Shown one piece after another: positions 48,812 through 57,250 of a DNA stretch of 64,000 nt. Each line of letters begins with the position of its first letter. The stretch's first letter is position 1. The translations under genes and the position numbers were made by a program. A model generated the notes under the pieces. The model was not told the DNA's origin. It saw only the letters and a list, made by a program, of their open reading frames with translations, and searched no databases. Origin of the DNA: an uncultured Eubacteriales bacterium (lineage in GTDB: Bacteria > Bacillota > Clostridia > Oscillospirales > UBA644); NCBI GenBank assembly GCA_934454405.1, contig CAKSFN010000012.1:1-64000 (forward strand). Direction: 5' to 3'.

Positions 48812-49492
48812 TTATTTGATTTCTTTGTTTTTCAGCATTTTTTCAACCTCGGAAAGGTCGGAAAAAACACGGTAGACATCTTTTTTGAGTTCTTCGGAAG
48901 GCTGCTTTCTGTCCGGGATCATTATCGGGAACGCTCCCGATGCGTGAGCGGCTTTTATGCCGTTTTCGGAGTCTTCCAGAATTATGCAGTTTTCTGCGGG
49001 AACGCCGATTTTTGACGCGGCGGTCAGAAAAATATCGGGATTGGGTTTTCCGAGTTTTACTTCGTCTCCGCAGACGACATAATCAAAAGTTTCGGTCAGT
49101 TTTGCCATTTTCAGATACGCGTCGGCTCTCGCGCGTTCGGACGAGGTCGCGACCGCAATTTTGATATTTTTCGATTTCAGATAATCGAGAAGACCGTATA
49201 ATCCTTTTTTGACCTGCAAACCGTGTTCTTTAATATACTTCATCGCGATATCAAGGCGGTGAACGCGTATCTCGTAAAACGGGAAATCCTGCCCGTAAAC
49301 GGCTTTGAAATGCGCGCAGCCGTCCTCCGCGTTCAGTCCTATCGCGCCGACAACAACATCTTCGGTCACATCGTAACCGAAATCCTTTGCGGCAATGGGC
49401 CAAGTGAGGGTATAGACCGATTCGGTGTCAAACATCAGCCCGTCCATATCGAAAATAACGCCGAGAAGCTCTTTGTTTTCTATCTTTATCAT
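48812..49492 (-). CDS. HAD-family phosphatase, beta-phosphoglucomutase-like
   Basis: About 226 residues from ATG 49492 (GAGG six bases upstream). HAD motif I is VIFDMDGLMFDTES with the catalytic Asp pair, motif II VATSSERARAD, motif III Lys in KLGKPNPDIFL, and motif IV ILEDSENGIKAAHASGAF. A helical cap domain lies between motifs I and II. Subfamily resembles phosphatases of sugar phosphates; substrate undetermined. It lies eight bases after the ASRT-like gene on the same strand. Confidence 0.92.
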   Translation of the reverse strand: MIKIENKELLGVIFDMDGLMFDTESVYTLTWPIAAKDFGYDVTEDVVVGAIGLNAEDGCAHFKAVYGQDFPFYEIRVHRLDIAMKYIKEHGLQVKKGLYGLLDYLKSKNIKIAVATSSERARADAYLKMAKLTETFDYVVCGDEVKLGKPNPDIFLTAASKIGVPAENCIILEDSENGIKAAHASGAFPIMIPDRKQPSEELKKDVYRVFSDLSEVEKMLKNKEIK

Positions 49493-49500
49493 CGGCTGCC

Positions 49501-49860
49501 TCAATATGCGACGGTCGTCATAAGCGCCATTTCGGCTTGCGCGGTGTCAAGGCGCGAATACTGGCAAACTATCTCCGTGTCGCTTTCAACAAGCAGCGCA
49601 TAGGGCGTGTCAACCGGGATATGCTCGCCTTTGTCATTCAGGATTTTATCCATTCTGATATGGTGCGTTCTCATTGAACCGCACGTGGCGGAAAAACCCG
49701 TTACCGGTTCTCTTTCCTCAAAAAAGAGCGTAAAAGCGATATGCGCTTCTTTTTCGGAGGTGTTGAGCACGCAGACAGCCTCGTGACTGACCTGTCCGTT
49801 CCATTTTGAGTCGTAAAAACAATCGGCTATGAGCCATTCTTTCTTTCCGTAAGTCCGCAT
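49501..49860 (-). CDS. Sensory rhodopsin transducer-like protein (ASRT family)
   Basis: About 119 residues. The start GKKEWLIADCFYDSKWNGQV, then HEAVCVLNTSEKEAHIAFTL, EREPVTGFSATCGSMRTHHI and VDTPYALLVESDTEIVCQYS are the ASRT pattern: a small beta-sandwich first described with Anabaena sensory rhodopsin. No rhodopsin is present in the window, and anaerobic Clostridia are not expected to use one. Other ASRT homologues are thought to bind carbohydrate or DNA. ATG 49860 is preferred because AGGGG lies seven bases upstream. Confidence 0.85.
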   Translation of the reverse strand: MRTYGKKEWLIADCFYDSKWNGQVSHEAVCVLNTSEKEAHIAFTLFFEEREPVTGFSATCGSMRTHHIRMDKILNDKGEHIPVDTPYALLVESDTEIVCQYSRLDTAQAEMALMTTVAY

Positions 49861-49925
49861 AAACATTCCCCTCTCGGATATTATAGATTGATTATATCAC
49901 TACGGCAAATTTTTTGCAAGTCTCC

Positions 49926-49954
49926 TTGCAAAATGTTTGAAAATATGATATACT
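49926..49954 (+). promoter_or_regulatory. Promoter of the gph-like operon
   Basis: TTGCAA (49926-49931) and TATACT (49949-49954), 17 bases apart, about 20 bases before the start codon. Confidence 0.75.
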
Positions 49955-49972
49955 TGTTCTCGGTGATGAATA

Positions 49973-50626
49973 ATGATAAAAGGTATAATTTTTGATCTTG
50001 ACGGAACGCTTCTGAACACTATCGACGACATTGCGGACAGCGTAAACGCGGTTCTCAAAAAACACGGGCTGCCCACGCACACCGTCGAAGAATACAAAAC
50101 GTTTGTCGGAAGCGGCGCAAAAGTGCTTATAACGTCCGCGCTCGGAGAAAAAGCGAACGACGAAAAGCTGTACAAAGAAGTTTTTGACGAATATATCGAA
50201 TATTACGGCAAGCACCGCGAGGACAAGACCTCGCCTTATGCGGGCATAGTCGAAATGCTTGAAAAACTCAAAGGAAAATACCGTCTCGGAGTGCTTTCAA
50301 ACAAGCCGCACGCGGACACCGTGCCTATGGTAAAAGCGCATTTCGGAGATGAATTTTTCGATTTCGTTTACGGTCAGCGCGACGGCATACCGAGAAAGCC
50401 CGATCCGACGGTCGTTTACAAAATGATTGACGATATGGGACTGACAGTTGACGAGGTTATGTATGTCGGGGACTCCGAAAACGACGTGCTGACGGCGAAC
50501 AATTCAGGCTGCCGCGCCTGTTGCGTGCTTTGGGGCTTCCGCACATACGAGCAGATGAAAAGCATCGGAAAATGCGAATATTTCGCGCATACGCCCGAAG
50601 ATGTAGTCAAGGCGGCGGAGGATTGA
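49973..50626 (+). CDS. Phosphoglycolate phosphatase-like HAD hydrolase
   Basis: 217 residues. HAD motifs: IFDLDGTLLNTIDDIADSVN, LGVLSNKPHADTV, RKPDPTVVYKMIDDMG and MYVGDSENDVLTANNSGCRA. The pattern is that of Gph phosphatases, which remove 2-phosphoglycolate made by DNA repair. The site before ATG 49973 is weak (GGTGA). It is the first of three genes in a tightly packed operon (gaps of two and one base). Confidence 0.9.
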   Translation: MIKGIIFDLDGTLLNTIDDIADSVNAVLKKHGLPTHTVEEYKTFVGSGAKVLITSALGEKANDEKLYKEVFDEYIEYYGKHREDKTSPYAGIVEMLEKLKGKYRLGVLSNKPHADTVPMVKAHFGDEFFDFVYGQRDGIPRKPDPTVVYKMIDDMGLTVDEVMYVGDSENDVLTANNSGCRACCVLWGFRTYEQMKSIGKCEYFAHTPEDVVKAAED

Positions 50627-50628
50627 AA

Positions 50629-51186
50629 ATGAACACGAATAAACTTTCCGAAAAAGCGTTTACATACGACCTGACAGACGAAAACATGCGAAAAGAACTG
50701 AGACGCGCGCGCGGACTTGTGCAGAAGCTCAACTCTGTCGATGTCAACGACGACGAAGCGAAAAGAGCGATTATGGAGCAGCTTTTCGGGGCGATCGGAG
50801 AAGGTTCTGACCTGAGCCCGAACTTTTACTGCGACTTCGGCTCACATATTTTCATCGGAAAAAACTTTTTCTGCAATTACAACTGCACGATACTTGATAT
50901 CGCCGAAGTGCATATCGGGGATAACTGCCTTTTTGCACCCAATGTTTCGCTTTATACGGCGGGACACCCGATTGAGCTGCAAGGCAGGCTTGACAATATA
51001 GGAACGGGCGCGCCCATAACCATAGGCAACGGCGTGTGGATAGGCGGCAGCGCGATAATTATGGGAGGCGTCACGATAGGCGACAACGCCGTAATAGGCG
51101 CGGGAAGCGTTGTGACGCGCGACGTTGAGCCGAATACGATAGCGGCGGGCAACCCCGCAAGATTTATCAGAAGGATTGAGAACTGA
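50629..51186 (+). CDS. Left-handed beta-helix sugar O-acetyltransferase (maltose acetyltransferase-like)
   Basis: About 185 residues. The N-terminal NodL/Maa helical part is shown by LSEKAFTYDLTDENMRKELR; the hexapeptide beta-helix spans FYCDFGSHIFIGKNFFCNYN, TILDIAEVHIGDNCLFAPNV and ITIGNGVWIGGSAIIMGGVT, with the catalytic His in SLYTAGHPIE and the C-terminal AAGNPARFIRRI. It transfers acetyl from acetyl-CoA to a sugar or nucleotide. It follows the phosphatase by two bases. Confidence 0.93.
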   Translation: MNTNKLSEKAFTYDLTDENMRKELRRARGLVQKLNSVDVNDDEAKRAIMEQLFGAIGEGSDLSPNFYCDFGSHIFIGKNFFCNYNCTILDIAEVHIGDNCLFAPNVSLYTAGHPIELQGRLDNIGTGAPITIGNGVWIGGSAIIMGGVTIGDNAVIGAGSVVTRDVEPNTIAAGNPARFIRRIEN

Positions 51187-51187
51187 T

Positions 51188-51763
51188 ATGGGTGATTTTT
51201 ACCGTTTTCTCGAATCGCAACTGTTCACGGATATAGTTTACGGCTGTTTTTATTTTTTGCTTATACTTTCGGCGTTTAATCTCTTCTCCGTTTGTTTACG
51301 GGGCGCGGCGACGCGGAGGCTTGCAAAAAACGCGGAACTGCTCGACGGCGCAAAAGGTTTTCTGCCGTATGCGCGTAACGTTTTGCTGTGCAGAACAGCA
51401 GAAAAGCTTTATGAGAGAAAGCACGGTACGCCCTGCACGGAGTATTCAAAATACTGCCATATCCTGCAAGTCGGAAACGTGTGCGCAGACCTGTGCGCCG
51501 CGTTACTTGCGGGGCTTGCGTTTGCCGTGTACGCAAAAGGCGGTTATGAGTTTTCCGCAAGCGCCGCGACCGTGCTTGTGTCGGCGGGAATATGTTTTCT
51601 GTTCCGTCTGATATTCGGGCTTTCAAACAGAGCGGTCATAGCAAAGGCTCTTGAAATCATCGCGGAAAGCGGTTCGGGAAAAAAGAACGGATTTCTCACC
51701 GTTCTGTGCGTGATCGCGCCGATAGCGGACGTTTACTCCTTCGTCCTTTCAAAAAAAATCTGA
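51188..51763 (+). CDS. Multi-pass membrane protein, function unknown
   Basis: About 191 residues from ATG 51188. Five hydrophobic segments lie at about residues 12-38, 62-80, 98-120, 125-150 and 165-185. The pattern IVYGCFYFLLILSAFNLFSV and the RKHGTPCTEYSKYCHILQVG stretch have no recognised family. It starts one base after the acetyltransferase stop and ends the operon before a hairpin terminator. Confidence 0.75.
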   Translation: MGDFYRFLESQLFTDIVYGCFYFLLILSAFNLFSVCLRGAATRRLAKNAELLDGAKGFLPYARNVLLCRTAEKLYERKHGTPCTEYSKYCHILQVGNVCADLCAALLAGLAFAVYAKGGYEFSASAATVLVSAGICFLFRLIFGLSNRAVIAKALEIIAESGSGKKNGFLTVLCVIAPIADVYSFVLSKKI

Positions 51764-51778
51764 CAACAAAAAAACTAT

Positions 51779-51823
51779 GGGGCTGTAAAAAAACTTGTGT
51801 TTTTTACAGCCCCGCATTTTTTT
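51779..51823. terminator. Hairpin of the GGGGCTGTAAAAAA family, likely terminator
   Basis: GGGGCTGTAAAAAA and TTTTTTACAGCCCC pair (51779-51813) and are followed by GCATTTTTTTATT. Lies between convergent genes; the same arms close the 538-bp element. Confidence 0.85.
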
Positions 51824-51827
51824 ATTA

Positions 51828-52367
51828 TCAGAGATCTTCGCTGTCAACAAGATTGTCGAGAACCGCGACGAGATGACCGCAAAGCGGACACTCAACATTG
51901 TCCTCGTATTCCGCGCGTTCAAGGAAGAATATTTCCTGACAGAACGGACATTGAACAGTTAAAAAATCTTCGTATGAGTCATCGCCGCAGCCGTGCTCGC
52001 ATTCATCGCAGCCGTGTTCGCAAGCGGCGCAGTCGTCCCCGTCCCGTTCACAGCCGCAGTCGCAGCCATCGTGATGATGCCGAGCGTCATAATCTGCGGT
52101 ATAGTCGTCCGTATCCACGGTAACGTCACCGATAATGCAATCGCGAAGCGCTTGAAGGGACGCGGAAAGGTGTTCGTTATAAGTATCAAGCTTTTCCGTT
52201 TTTTCTTCGATTTCGTCAAGTCTGGAATCAATAACGTCAACCTGCTGTGCCGTTGCGGAAACAAGGTCGTAAAGGGCTTCGTAAAATGCCTTTTCTTCCG
52301 CGGTCGCGGTTTTGCAGAGCGTGTTGAGAGCCTTTTTTATATCGTCAAGGCGTGTTGAAAGATACAT
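51828..52367 (-). CDS. CD1247-like protein with zinc-binding cysteines
   Basis: 179 residues. The N-terminal half is helical (YLSTRLDDIKKALNTLCKTA, VDVIDSRLDEIEEKTEKLDT), as in the CD1247 N-terminal domain family. The middle has a Cys/His-rich linker (HHHDGCDCGCERDGDDCAAC) and the C-terminal part is a zinc ribbon with CPFCQEIFFLERAEY and CPLCGHLVAVLD. Role unknown; metal binding is probable. GAGG precedes the ATG. It lies downstream of efp, separated by a terminator. Confidence 0.87.
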   Translation of the reverse strand: MYLSTRLDDIKKALNTLCKTATAEEKAFYEALYDLVSATAQQVDVIDSRLDEIEEKTEKLDTYNEHLSASLQALRDCIIGDVTVDTDDYTADYDARHHHDGCDCGCERDGDDCAACEHGCDECEHGCGDDSYEDFLTVQCPFCQEIFFLERAEYEDNVECPLCGHLVAVLDNLVDSEDL

Positions 52368-52384
52368 ACCGTTTTCCTCCGTAA

Positions 52385-52420
52385 AAAAAAATCTGCCGAC
52401 CGGAAAAAGGCAGGCAGACT
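52385..52420 (-). terminator. Terminator of efp
   Basis: On the minus strand CTGCCTGCC pairs with GGTCGGCAG and is followed by a run of eight T. Confidence 0.78.
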
Positions 52421-52432
52421 ATCATAAAAAAC

Positions 52433-52990
52433 TTATGCTCTGGAAAGATATTCGCCGGTGCGGGTGTCGATTTTGATAACTTCGCCCTCTTCGATGAACA
52501 TCGGAACCTTGATGGTCGCGCCGGTTTCAAGCGTCGCATTTTTAAGCGCGTTCGTTGCGGTGTTGCCTTTTACGCCGGGTTCGCATTCGGTAACGGCAAG
52601 TTCAACAAAAGCGGGAGGCTCAACGCTGAAAACCTCGCCCTTGTAGGAAAGAATCTTAACGATAACATTTTCCTTAACAAACTTGAAGTTATCGGGAAGC
52701 TTGTCCGCGCCGAGAGGCATCTGCTCATAAGAGTCCTGATCCATGAAGTACCAAAGGTCGCCGTCATTATAAAGGTACTCCATATCCTTTCTTTCGATGA
52801 AAGCCTGCGGAAATTTCTCCGTCGGGCTGAAAGAATGCTCTATAACGCCGCCCGTGATAACATTTTTGATCTTGGTTCTTACGAAAGCCGCGCCTTTGCC
52901 GGGCTTAACGTGCTGAAATTCAACAACAGTGTAAACGTTGCCGTCCCACTCGAACGTAACGCCGTTTCTGAAATCGCCTGCTGAATACAT
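52433..52990 (-). CDS. efp: Elongation factor P
   Basis: About 185 residues from ATG 52990 (AGGAGG eight bases upstream). It rescues ribosomes stalled on prolines. The first domain has YTVVEFQHVKPGKGAAFVR, with the tip Lys that is modified in many species, followed by EYLYNDGDLWYFMDQDSYEQ, ENVIVKILSYKGEVFSVEPP and the ending GEVIKIDTRTGEYLSRA. No epm genes are seen. Such a factor would help translate proline-rich frames such as the (TDP)22 stalk at 30140. Confidence 0.97.
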   Translation of the reverse strand: MYSAGDFRNGVTFEWDGNVYTVVEFQHVKPGKGAAFVRTKIKNVITGGVIEHSFSPTEKFPQAFIERKDMEYLYNDGDLWYFMDQDSYEQMPLGADKLPDNFKFVKENVIVKILSYKGEVFSVEPPAFVELAVTECEPGVKGNTATNALKNATLETGATIKVPMFIEEGEVIKIDTRTGEYLSRA

Positions 52991-53029
52991 AGGAATATCC
53001 TCCTGAATAGAATACATAATTTACAATTT

Positions 53030-53058
53030 ATTATACAACATATCAAGGCGTTTTTCAA
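53030..53058 (-). promoter_or_regulatory. Promoter of efp
   Basis: On the minus strand TTGAAA (53053-53058) and TATAAT (53030-53035), 17 bases apart. Confidence 0.8.
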
Positions 53059-53120
53059 GACCCCTCGACACTTTTTTTTTGAACTTTTTTATTTTTTCGT
53101 TCCGAAATGCCCGGAAAGCG

Positions 53121-54305
53121 TTATGTAACGTGCCTGTCGTTGAAAGATTCGGAATCAAAAGTGACAACGGCAAAATATTTCATCTTCTCGGATTTAAGAG
53201 TTTCTTTTATCAGCTTTTTCAGCTCGTCCGTGCGTTTTTCATACTCGCGCGGAATAACAACGTCAAAAATCACGTTTGTATGTCCCGTGCCGCGAACCAT
53301 GCGGAAATCGTGGATTCCGAGCCTTTCGTCAAAACCTTTCAGGGCATCGGTCACTTTTCCTTTTATCTCGTTCAGTTCCGCGTCATCGGTCACAACGGGA
53401 TCATAGTGAATGACAAGATCGACGTTCATCGTCTGCTTGACTTCCCTTTCGATGTCGTCTATCAGTTCATGCGCGTCAAGCACGTCTTCACGGTGGTCTA
53501 TCTCCACATGAACACTTGCAAAGCGTCTGCCTGGTCCGTAATCGTGAACTATAAGGTCGTGAATACCGAGAATTTTATCGTAACGGCATATATGCGCGGC
53601 AAGCGCGTGCACAAGTCCCTCGTCGGGCGCTTCGCCGAGAAGCGGGCTTATCGTGTCTTTGGCAATACCTATGCCCGACCAGATAATGAACAGCGCAACG
53701 GCAACACCCATATATCCGTCGATGCGCAGCCCCGTCAGTTTTCCGACAATGCAGGAAGCAAGGACGGCGGCGGTTGTTATAACGTCGTTTCGGCTGTCCG
53801 CAACGGTTGCGGACAGAGCTGGAGACTTTATTTTTTTGCCGAGCTTTGAATTGAACAGCGCCATCCATGCTTTTACAAGCATCGACGCGATAAGAACAGC
53901 AACAAGCAGAACGGAAAATTCAACGGGTTCGGGGGAAATTATTTTCTCTACCGAAGTTTTTATCAGTTCAATGCCGATAACCACTATCATAACGGCAACC
54001 GCAAGCCCCGAAAAGTACTCTATACGATGATACCCGAACGGGTGCTTTTCGTCCGCGGGCTTTGCGGCAAGACGAAAACCTATCAGGGTAACGACAGAAC
54101 TTGACGCGTCGGAAAGGTTGTTCACGGCATCGGCGACAACGGAAACGCTTCCGCTGATAAAGCCCGCCGCAAGTTTGCCCGCGCACAGCAGTGCGTTGCA
54201 GATTATGCCGACAACGCCCGAAAGAATGCCGTAAGCCGCGCGAACCTTCGGAGAGGTCGTGTCCTCTCTGTTTTTTACGAAAATTTTCAGCAAGAGTGAA
54301 GTCAA
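53121..54305 (-). CDS. Cation diffusion facilitator (CDF) transporter
   Basis: About 394 residues from the TTG at 54305 (AAGGGG eight bases upstream; the longer frame lacks a site). Six helices lie in the first 210 residues. Metal sites: DAVNNLSDASSSVVT in helix II and ADSRNDVITTAAVLA in helix V. A cytoplasmic domain (HDLIVHDYGPGRRFASVHVE) follows and a C-terminal extension of about 80 residues (LGIHDFRMVRGTGHTNVIFD). CDF proteins export Zn2+, Mn2+ or Fe2+ by antiport; the metal is not clear. The extension resembles that in MamM/FieF relatives. Confidence 0.93.
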   Translation of the reverse strand: MTSLLLKIFVKNREDTTSPKVRAAYGILSGVVGIICNALLCAGKLAAGFISGSVSVVADAVNNLSDASSSVVTLIGFRLAAKPADEKHPFGYHRIEYFSGLAVAVMIVVIGIELIKTSVEKIISPEPVEFSVLLVAVLIASMLVKAWMALFNSKLGKKIKSPALSATVADSRNDVITTAAVLASCIVGKLTGLRIDGYMGVAVALFIIWSGIGIAKDTISPLLGEAPDEGLVHALAAHICRYDKILGIHDLIVHDYGPGRRFASVHVEIDHREDVLDAHELIDDIEREVKQTMNVDLVIHYDPVVTDDAELNEIKGKVTDALKGFDERLGIHDFRMVRGTGHTNVIFDVVIPREYEKRTDELKKLIKETLKSEKMKYFAVVTFDSESFNDRHVT

Positions 54306-54348
54306 ATCAATATCCCCTTTTAGGTTTTTTCGCATATTTCTTTTATAG

Positions 54349-54377
54349 ATTATATCACATTTCAATCCGACAATCAA
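54349..54377 (-). promoter_or_regulatory. Promoter of the CDF gene
   Basis: On the minus strand TTGATT (54372-54377) and TATAAT (54349-54354), 17 bases apart. Confidence 0.8.
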
Positions 54378-54493
54378 TAAGTTAGCCCCGGCTAATTTTT
54401 TATAATTGTGTTTTTCATACTTCGTCGGTATCATTGTCGTAAAATCAAAACTTTTGAATGACTGAAGGATTATTGTGATTATGTTTTCGTTTA

Positions 54494-54597
54494 TTGTGAC
54501 CGGCAGGTCACAACTCGATCATAAACAATCGGGGTAATTTTTTCACCCCGACGGTTTAACCTCTTTTGAATCACGCGATTATCGCGTGATTTTTTAC
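54494..54597 (+). repeat. Serial hairpins including dispersed repeat copy 2
   Basis: Three hairpins: TTGTGACC-GGCA-GGTCACAA (54494-54513), CGGGGT with ACCCCG around 54530-54550, and AATCACGCG with CGCGTGATTTTTT (54569-54597). The segment from ACGGTTTAACCTC on parallels 16099-16150. No gene is supported in 54378-54647. The last hairpin could end a short transcript. Confidence 0.65.
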
Positions 54598-54647
54598 AAT
54601 AATACAGTCTGACACAAAAGCGACAGAATATTTTTGCGGGGCGTCCG

Positions 54648-54703
54648 TTGACTTTGAGGAAGAGATATGATAAAATTGAATTGTTCAAAATTGAAATATT
54701 CAA
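54648..54703 (+). promoter_or_regulatory. Promoter with two MarR-type operators
   Basis: TTGACT (54648-54653) and TAAAAT (54671-54676), 17 bases apart. Two copies of TTGAA-N3-TTCAA lie at 54676-54688 and 54691-54703, 15 bases apart, the first touching the -10. A MarR dimer at each would shut the promoter, consistent with autoregulation of the exporter operon. Confidence 0.75.
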
Positions 54704-54719
54704 TATTGGAGGATATGCG

Positions 54720-55466
54720 ATGAAGAAAGAAAATAGAAGTGCCGAAAAAGGGAATAAGGCGGCGCTTAATACCGAAAACGCGGCAATGAATGAGGAAAAA
54801 ACGGGGGTTGCCACCGAAAACTCGATTGTAAAAACGGACAAAGCGGTGAGCGAAACCGAAAAAACGGCAGGAAGCGCGGGAAAAAAGGTGCATAACGCAG
54901 AGGGCACGGCAAAGAGAGTGAAAAACATAGCGCTTGAAGCCGAAAAGGCGGCGGAAAAAGCGGATAAAGAGAGCGGCGGCGAGGACACCGAAGAGAAAAG
55001 GACGAGGATAACGGCGGCGCATGTGTTCGGTGGGACGAAGAAGTTCTTGGACGCTTACGGACGGGCGATGTTTCCTCTTTGCGAGGAAACGGGTTTGCCG
55101 ATGCCTGCGATAGATATGCTGTTGTTTTTGGCGAACAACCCGGCGCATGACACGGCGAAAGATATATGCAAACTGCGGGGTTTCAAGCCCGCCATTGTGT
55201 CTTTCCACGTTGACAAGATGGTCGAAGAGGGGTATCTCGAACGGAAAACGGACGAGCATGACAGACGGAAGTTCTGTCTTGCTTACACAGACAAGGCGAC
55301 GGATATAATCGAGAGAGGAAGAGAAATTCAGTTGGTGTTCGCGAAAAAAATGCTTGACGGGATATCGGACGAGGATGCAAAGGCGATGAAAAGGTGCTTT
55401 GACACTTTTTCAAAGAACCTTGAAGATATATTGGAGAACGGTCTCGGAGGAGAGAGTGGAAAATGA
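54720..55466 (+). CDS. MarR family regulator with charged N-terminal extension
   Basis: 248 residues from ATG 54720 (TTGGAGG nine bases upstream). The MarR winged helix is in the C-terminal 150 residues: MPAIDMLLFLANNPAHDTAK, LRGFKPAIVSFHVDKMVEEG and ERKTDEHDRRKFCLAYTDKA. The first 95 residues are low-complexity, rich in Lys, Glu, Ala and Thr, with repeated ENA/TEKA-like units and no fold. Usual MarR proteins have no such extension. It overlaps the first ABC gene by four bases, so it probably represses the exporter and responds to its substrate. Confidence 0.88.
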   Translation: MKKENRSAEKGNKAALNTENAAMNEEKTGVATENSIVKTDKAVSETEKTAGSAGKKVHNAEGTAKRVKNIALEAEKAAEKADKESGGEDTEEKRTRITAAHVFGGTKKFLDAYGRAMFPLCEETGLPMPAIDMLLFLANNPAHDTAKDICKLRGFKPAIVSFHVDKMVEEGYLERKTDEHDRRKFCLAYTDKATDIIERGREIQLVFAKKMLDGISDEDAKAMKRCFDTFSKNLEDILENGLGGESGK

Positions 55467-57250
55467 TAAAACTGTTTAGAAATATGCGAAAGCGCGAGGT
55501 TCTGACGGCGCTTTTGTGCGCTGTCCTCGTTGTGGGACAGGTGTATTTTGACCTGCGGCTTCCCGACTTTATGTCGGAACTGACGCTTCTTATAAAATCG
55601 GGCGGCGACGCAACAGGAGATATTGTGACCGTCGGGCTGAAAATGCTTGCCTGCACGTTGGCGAGCGCGGCGCTTGCCGTTGCGTGCGGTTATCTTTCGG
55701 CGCAGACGGCGTCCGGATTCAGTTATACTCTGCGTGAAAAAATATTCAACCGAGTGACGGATATAGGCAAAGCGGAGATGCAGGATATTTCCGTGCCGAG
55801 CCTGATAACGAGAACGACGAATGACGTCAACCAAATTCAGATGATAGTTTCGATGGGATTGCAGATGATGATAAAATCCCCTATCATGGCGGTTTGGGCG
55901 GTTATCAAAATTCTCGGAAAGAGTTGGGAACTTTCGGCGGTAACGGCGGCGTTCGTGGTGGTTATTTGCGCAACGATACTGACAATTATGTCGATATGTC
56001 TGCCGCGTTTTCGCATGGTGCAGAAGTTGACGGACAAGATAAACCGTGTGGCGCGTGAAAACCTGACGGGAATAAACGTGGTTCACGCCTTCAACGCGGA
56101 GGACTATCAGAACGCGAAGTTCGATGTTCCGAGCGGCGAGATGATGAATCTGCAACTCAAAAACCAGCGTTTGTTTGCGCTTATGCAGCCGGTTATGGGG
56201 CTGGGAATGAACGGGTTGGCGCTCGTCATATATTGGCTCGGCGCGGCGCTTGTCAACGCGGTTCCGCTGTCAGACCCCGCCGGCAGACTCGGAATGTTTT
56301 CCGAAGTGGTTGTTTTCAGCACTTATGCGACGTATGTTGTTATGTCGTTTATGATGCTTGTTATGATATTTATGCTGCTGCCGCAGGCGCAGGTCTCGGC
56401 GGAGCGTATCAACGAGGTGCTTGACAAGTCTTCGTCGATAGTTTCTGGCAGCGTGACGGAGTGTTCCGAAAGCGGAACGGTAGAGTTCAGGAACGTATCT
56501 TTCAAATATCCGAATGCGGCGGAAAATTCGCTTTTGAACATCAATTTCAGGATAGGAAAGGGTCAGACGCTTGCGATAATCGGCGCAACGGGCAGCGGAA
56601 AAACGACGCTTGTCGGGCTTATTCCGAGGTTTTACGACGCTACCGAGGGAGAGGTGCTGGTTGACGGAGTGAACGTCAAAGACCTTGACCTCGATACGCT
56701 TTACAACAAACTCGGGTATGTGACGCAGAAAGCGGTGCTGTTCTCGGGAAGTATAAAGGACAACGTATTTTTCGGGCAGAGCGCGGCGGCGGAGAGTGAC
56801 GAAAACCTTGAAGAAGCAATAGAACTTTCGCAGGCAAAAGAGTTTGTGGACAAGACGGAGGACGGAACGGCGCACAGAATAGCGCAACTCGGGCGAAACG
56901 TTTCGGGCGGGCAGAAACAGAGACTTTCCATTGCCCGTGCGCTTGCGAGAAAACCTGAAATACTTGTTTTTGACGACTCTTTTTCGGCGCTTGACTATGC
57001 GACGGACGCAAAACTCCGTGCGGGGCTTGAAAAGAGTTTGCCGAACACGACAAAAATAATCGTGGCACAGAGAATAGGAACGATTCGCAATGCGGACAGG
57101 ATAATCGTGCTTGACAAGGGCGAAGAGGTCGGAAGCGGAACGCACGACGAACTGATGAGGAGTTGCGAGGTATACAGACAGATCGCGAAATCGCAGTTAA
57201 GCGAAAAAGAACTCGGACTTAACGGGAACGGAGAGGGGGCAGCGATATGA
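55463..57250 (+). CDS. ABC exporter half with degenerate ATPase site
   Basis: 595 residues. Six membrane helices lie in the first 320, then a nucleotide-binding domain: Walker A GATGSGKTT, Q-loop YVTQKA, signature VSGGQKQRLSIARAL and Walker B ILVFDDSFSALD. Here Asp replaces the catalytic Glu after Walker B. With its partner, which has a weak signature, this matches heterodimeric exporters such as TM287/288 and BmrCD that have one active and one degenerate site. Start overlaps the MarR gene. The substrate is probably a drug or lipid. Confidence 0.94.
   Translation: MIKLFRNMRKREVLTALLCAVLVVGQVYFDLRLPDFMSELTLLIKSGGDATGDIVTVGLKMLACTLASAALAVACGYLSAQTASGFSYTLREKIFNRVTDIGKAEMQDISVPSLITRTTNDVNQIQMIVSMGLQMMIKSPIMAVWAVIKILGKSWELSAVTAAFVVVICATILTIMSICLPRFRMVQKLTDKINRVARENLTGINVVHAFNAEDYQNAKFDVPSGEMMNLQLKNQRLFALMQPVMGLGMNGLALVIYWLGAALVNAVPLSDPAGRLGMFSEVVVFSTYATYVVMSFMMLVMIFMLLPQAQVSAERINEVLDKSSSIVSGSVTECSESGTVEFRNVSFKYPNAAENSLLNINFRIGKGQTLAIIGATGSGKTTLVGLIPRFYDATEGEVLVDGVNVKDLDLDTLYNKLGYVTQKAVLFSGSIKDNVFFGQSAAAESDENLEEAIELSQAKEFVDKTEDGTAHRIAQLGRNVSGGQKQRLSIARALARKPEILVFDDSFSALDYATDAKLRAGLEKSLPNTTKIIVAQRIGTIRNADRIIVLDKGEEVGSGTHDELMRSCEVYRQIAKSQLSEKELGLNGNGEGAAI

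Noticed and set aside
49501..49860. Interpretation as a light-sensing gene
   Set aside because: Only the ASRT-like protein is present; no rhodopsin or retinal synthesis gene is in the window, and the host appears anaerobic.
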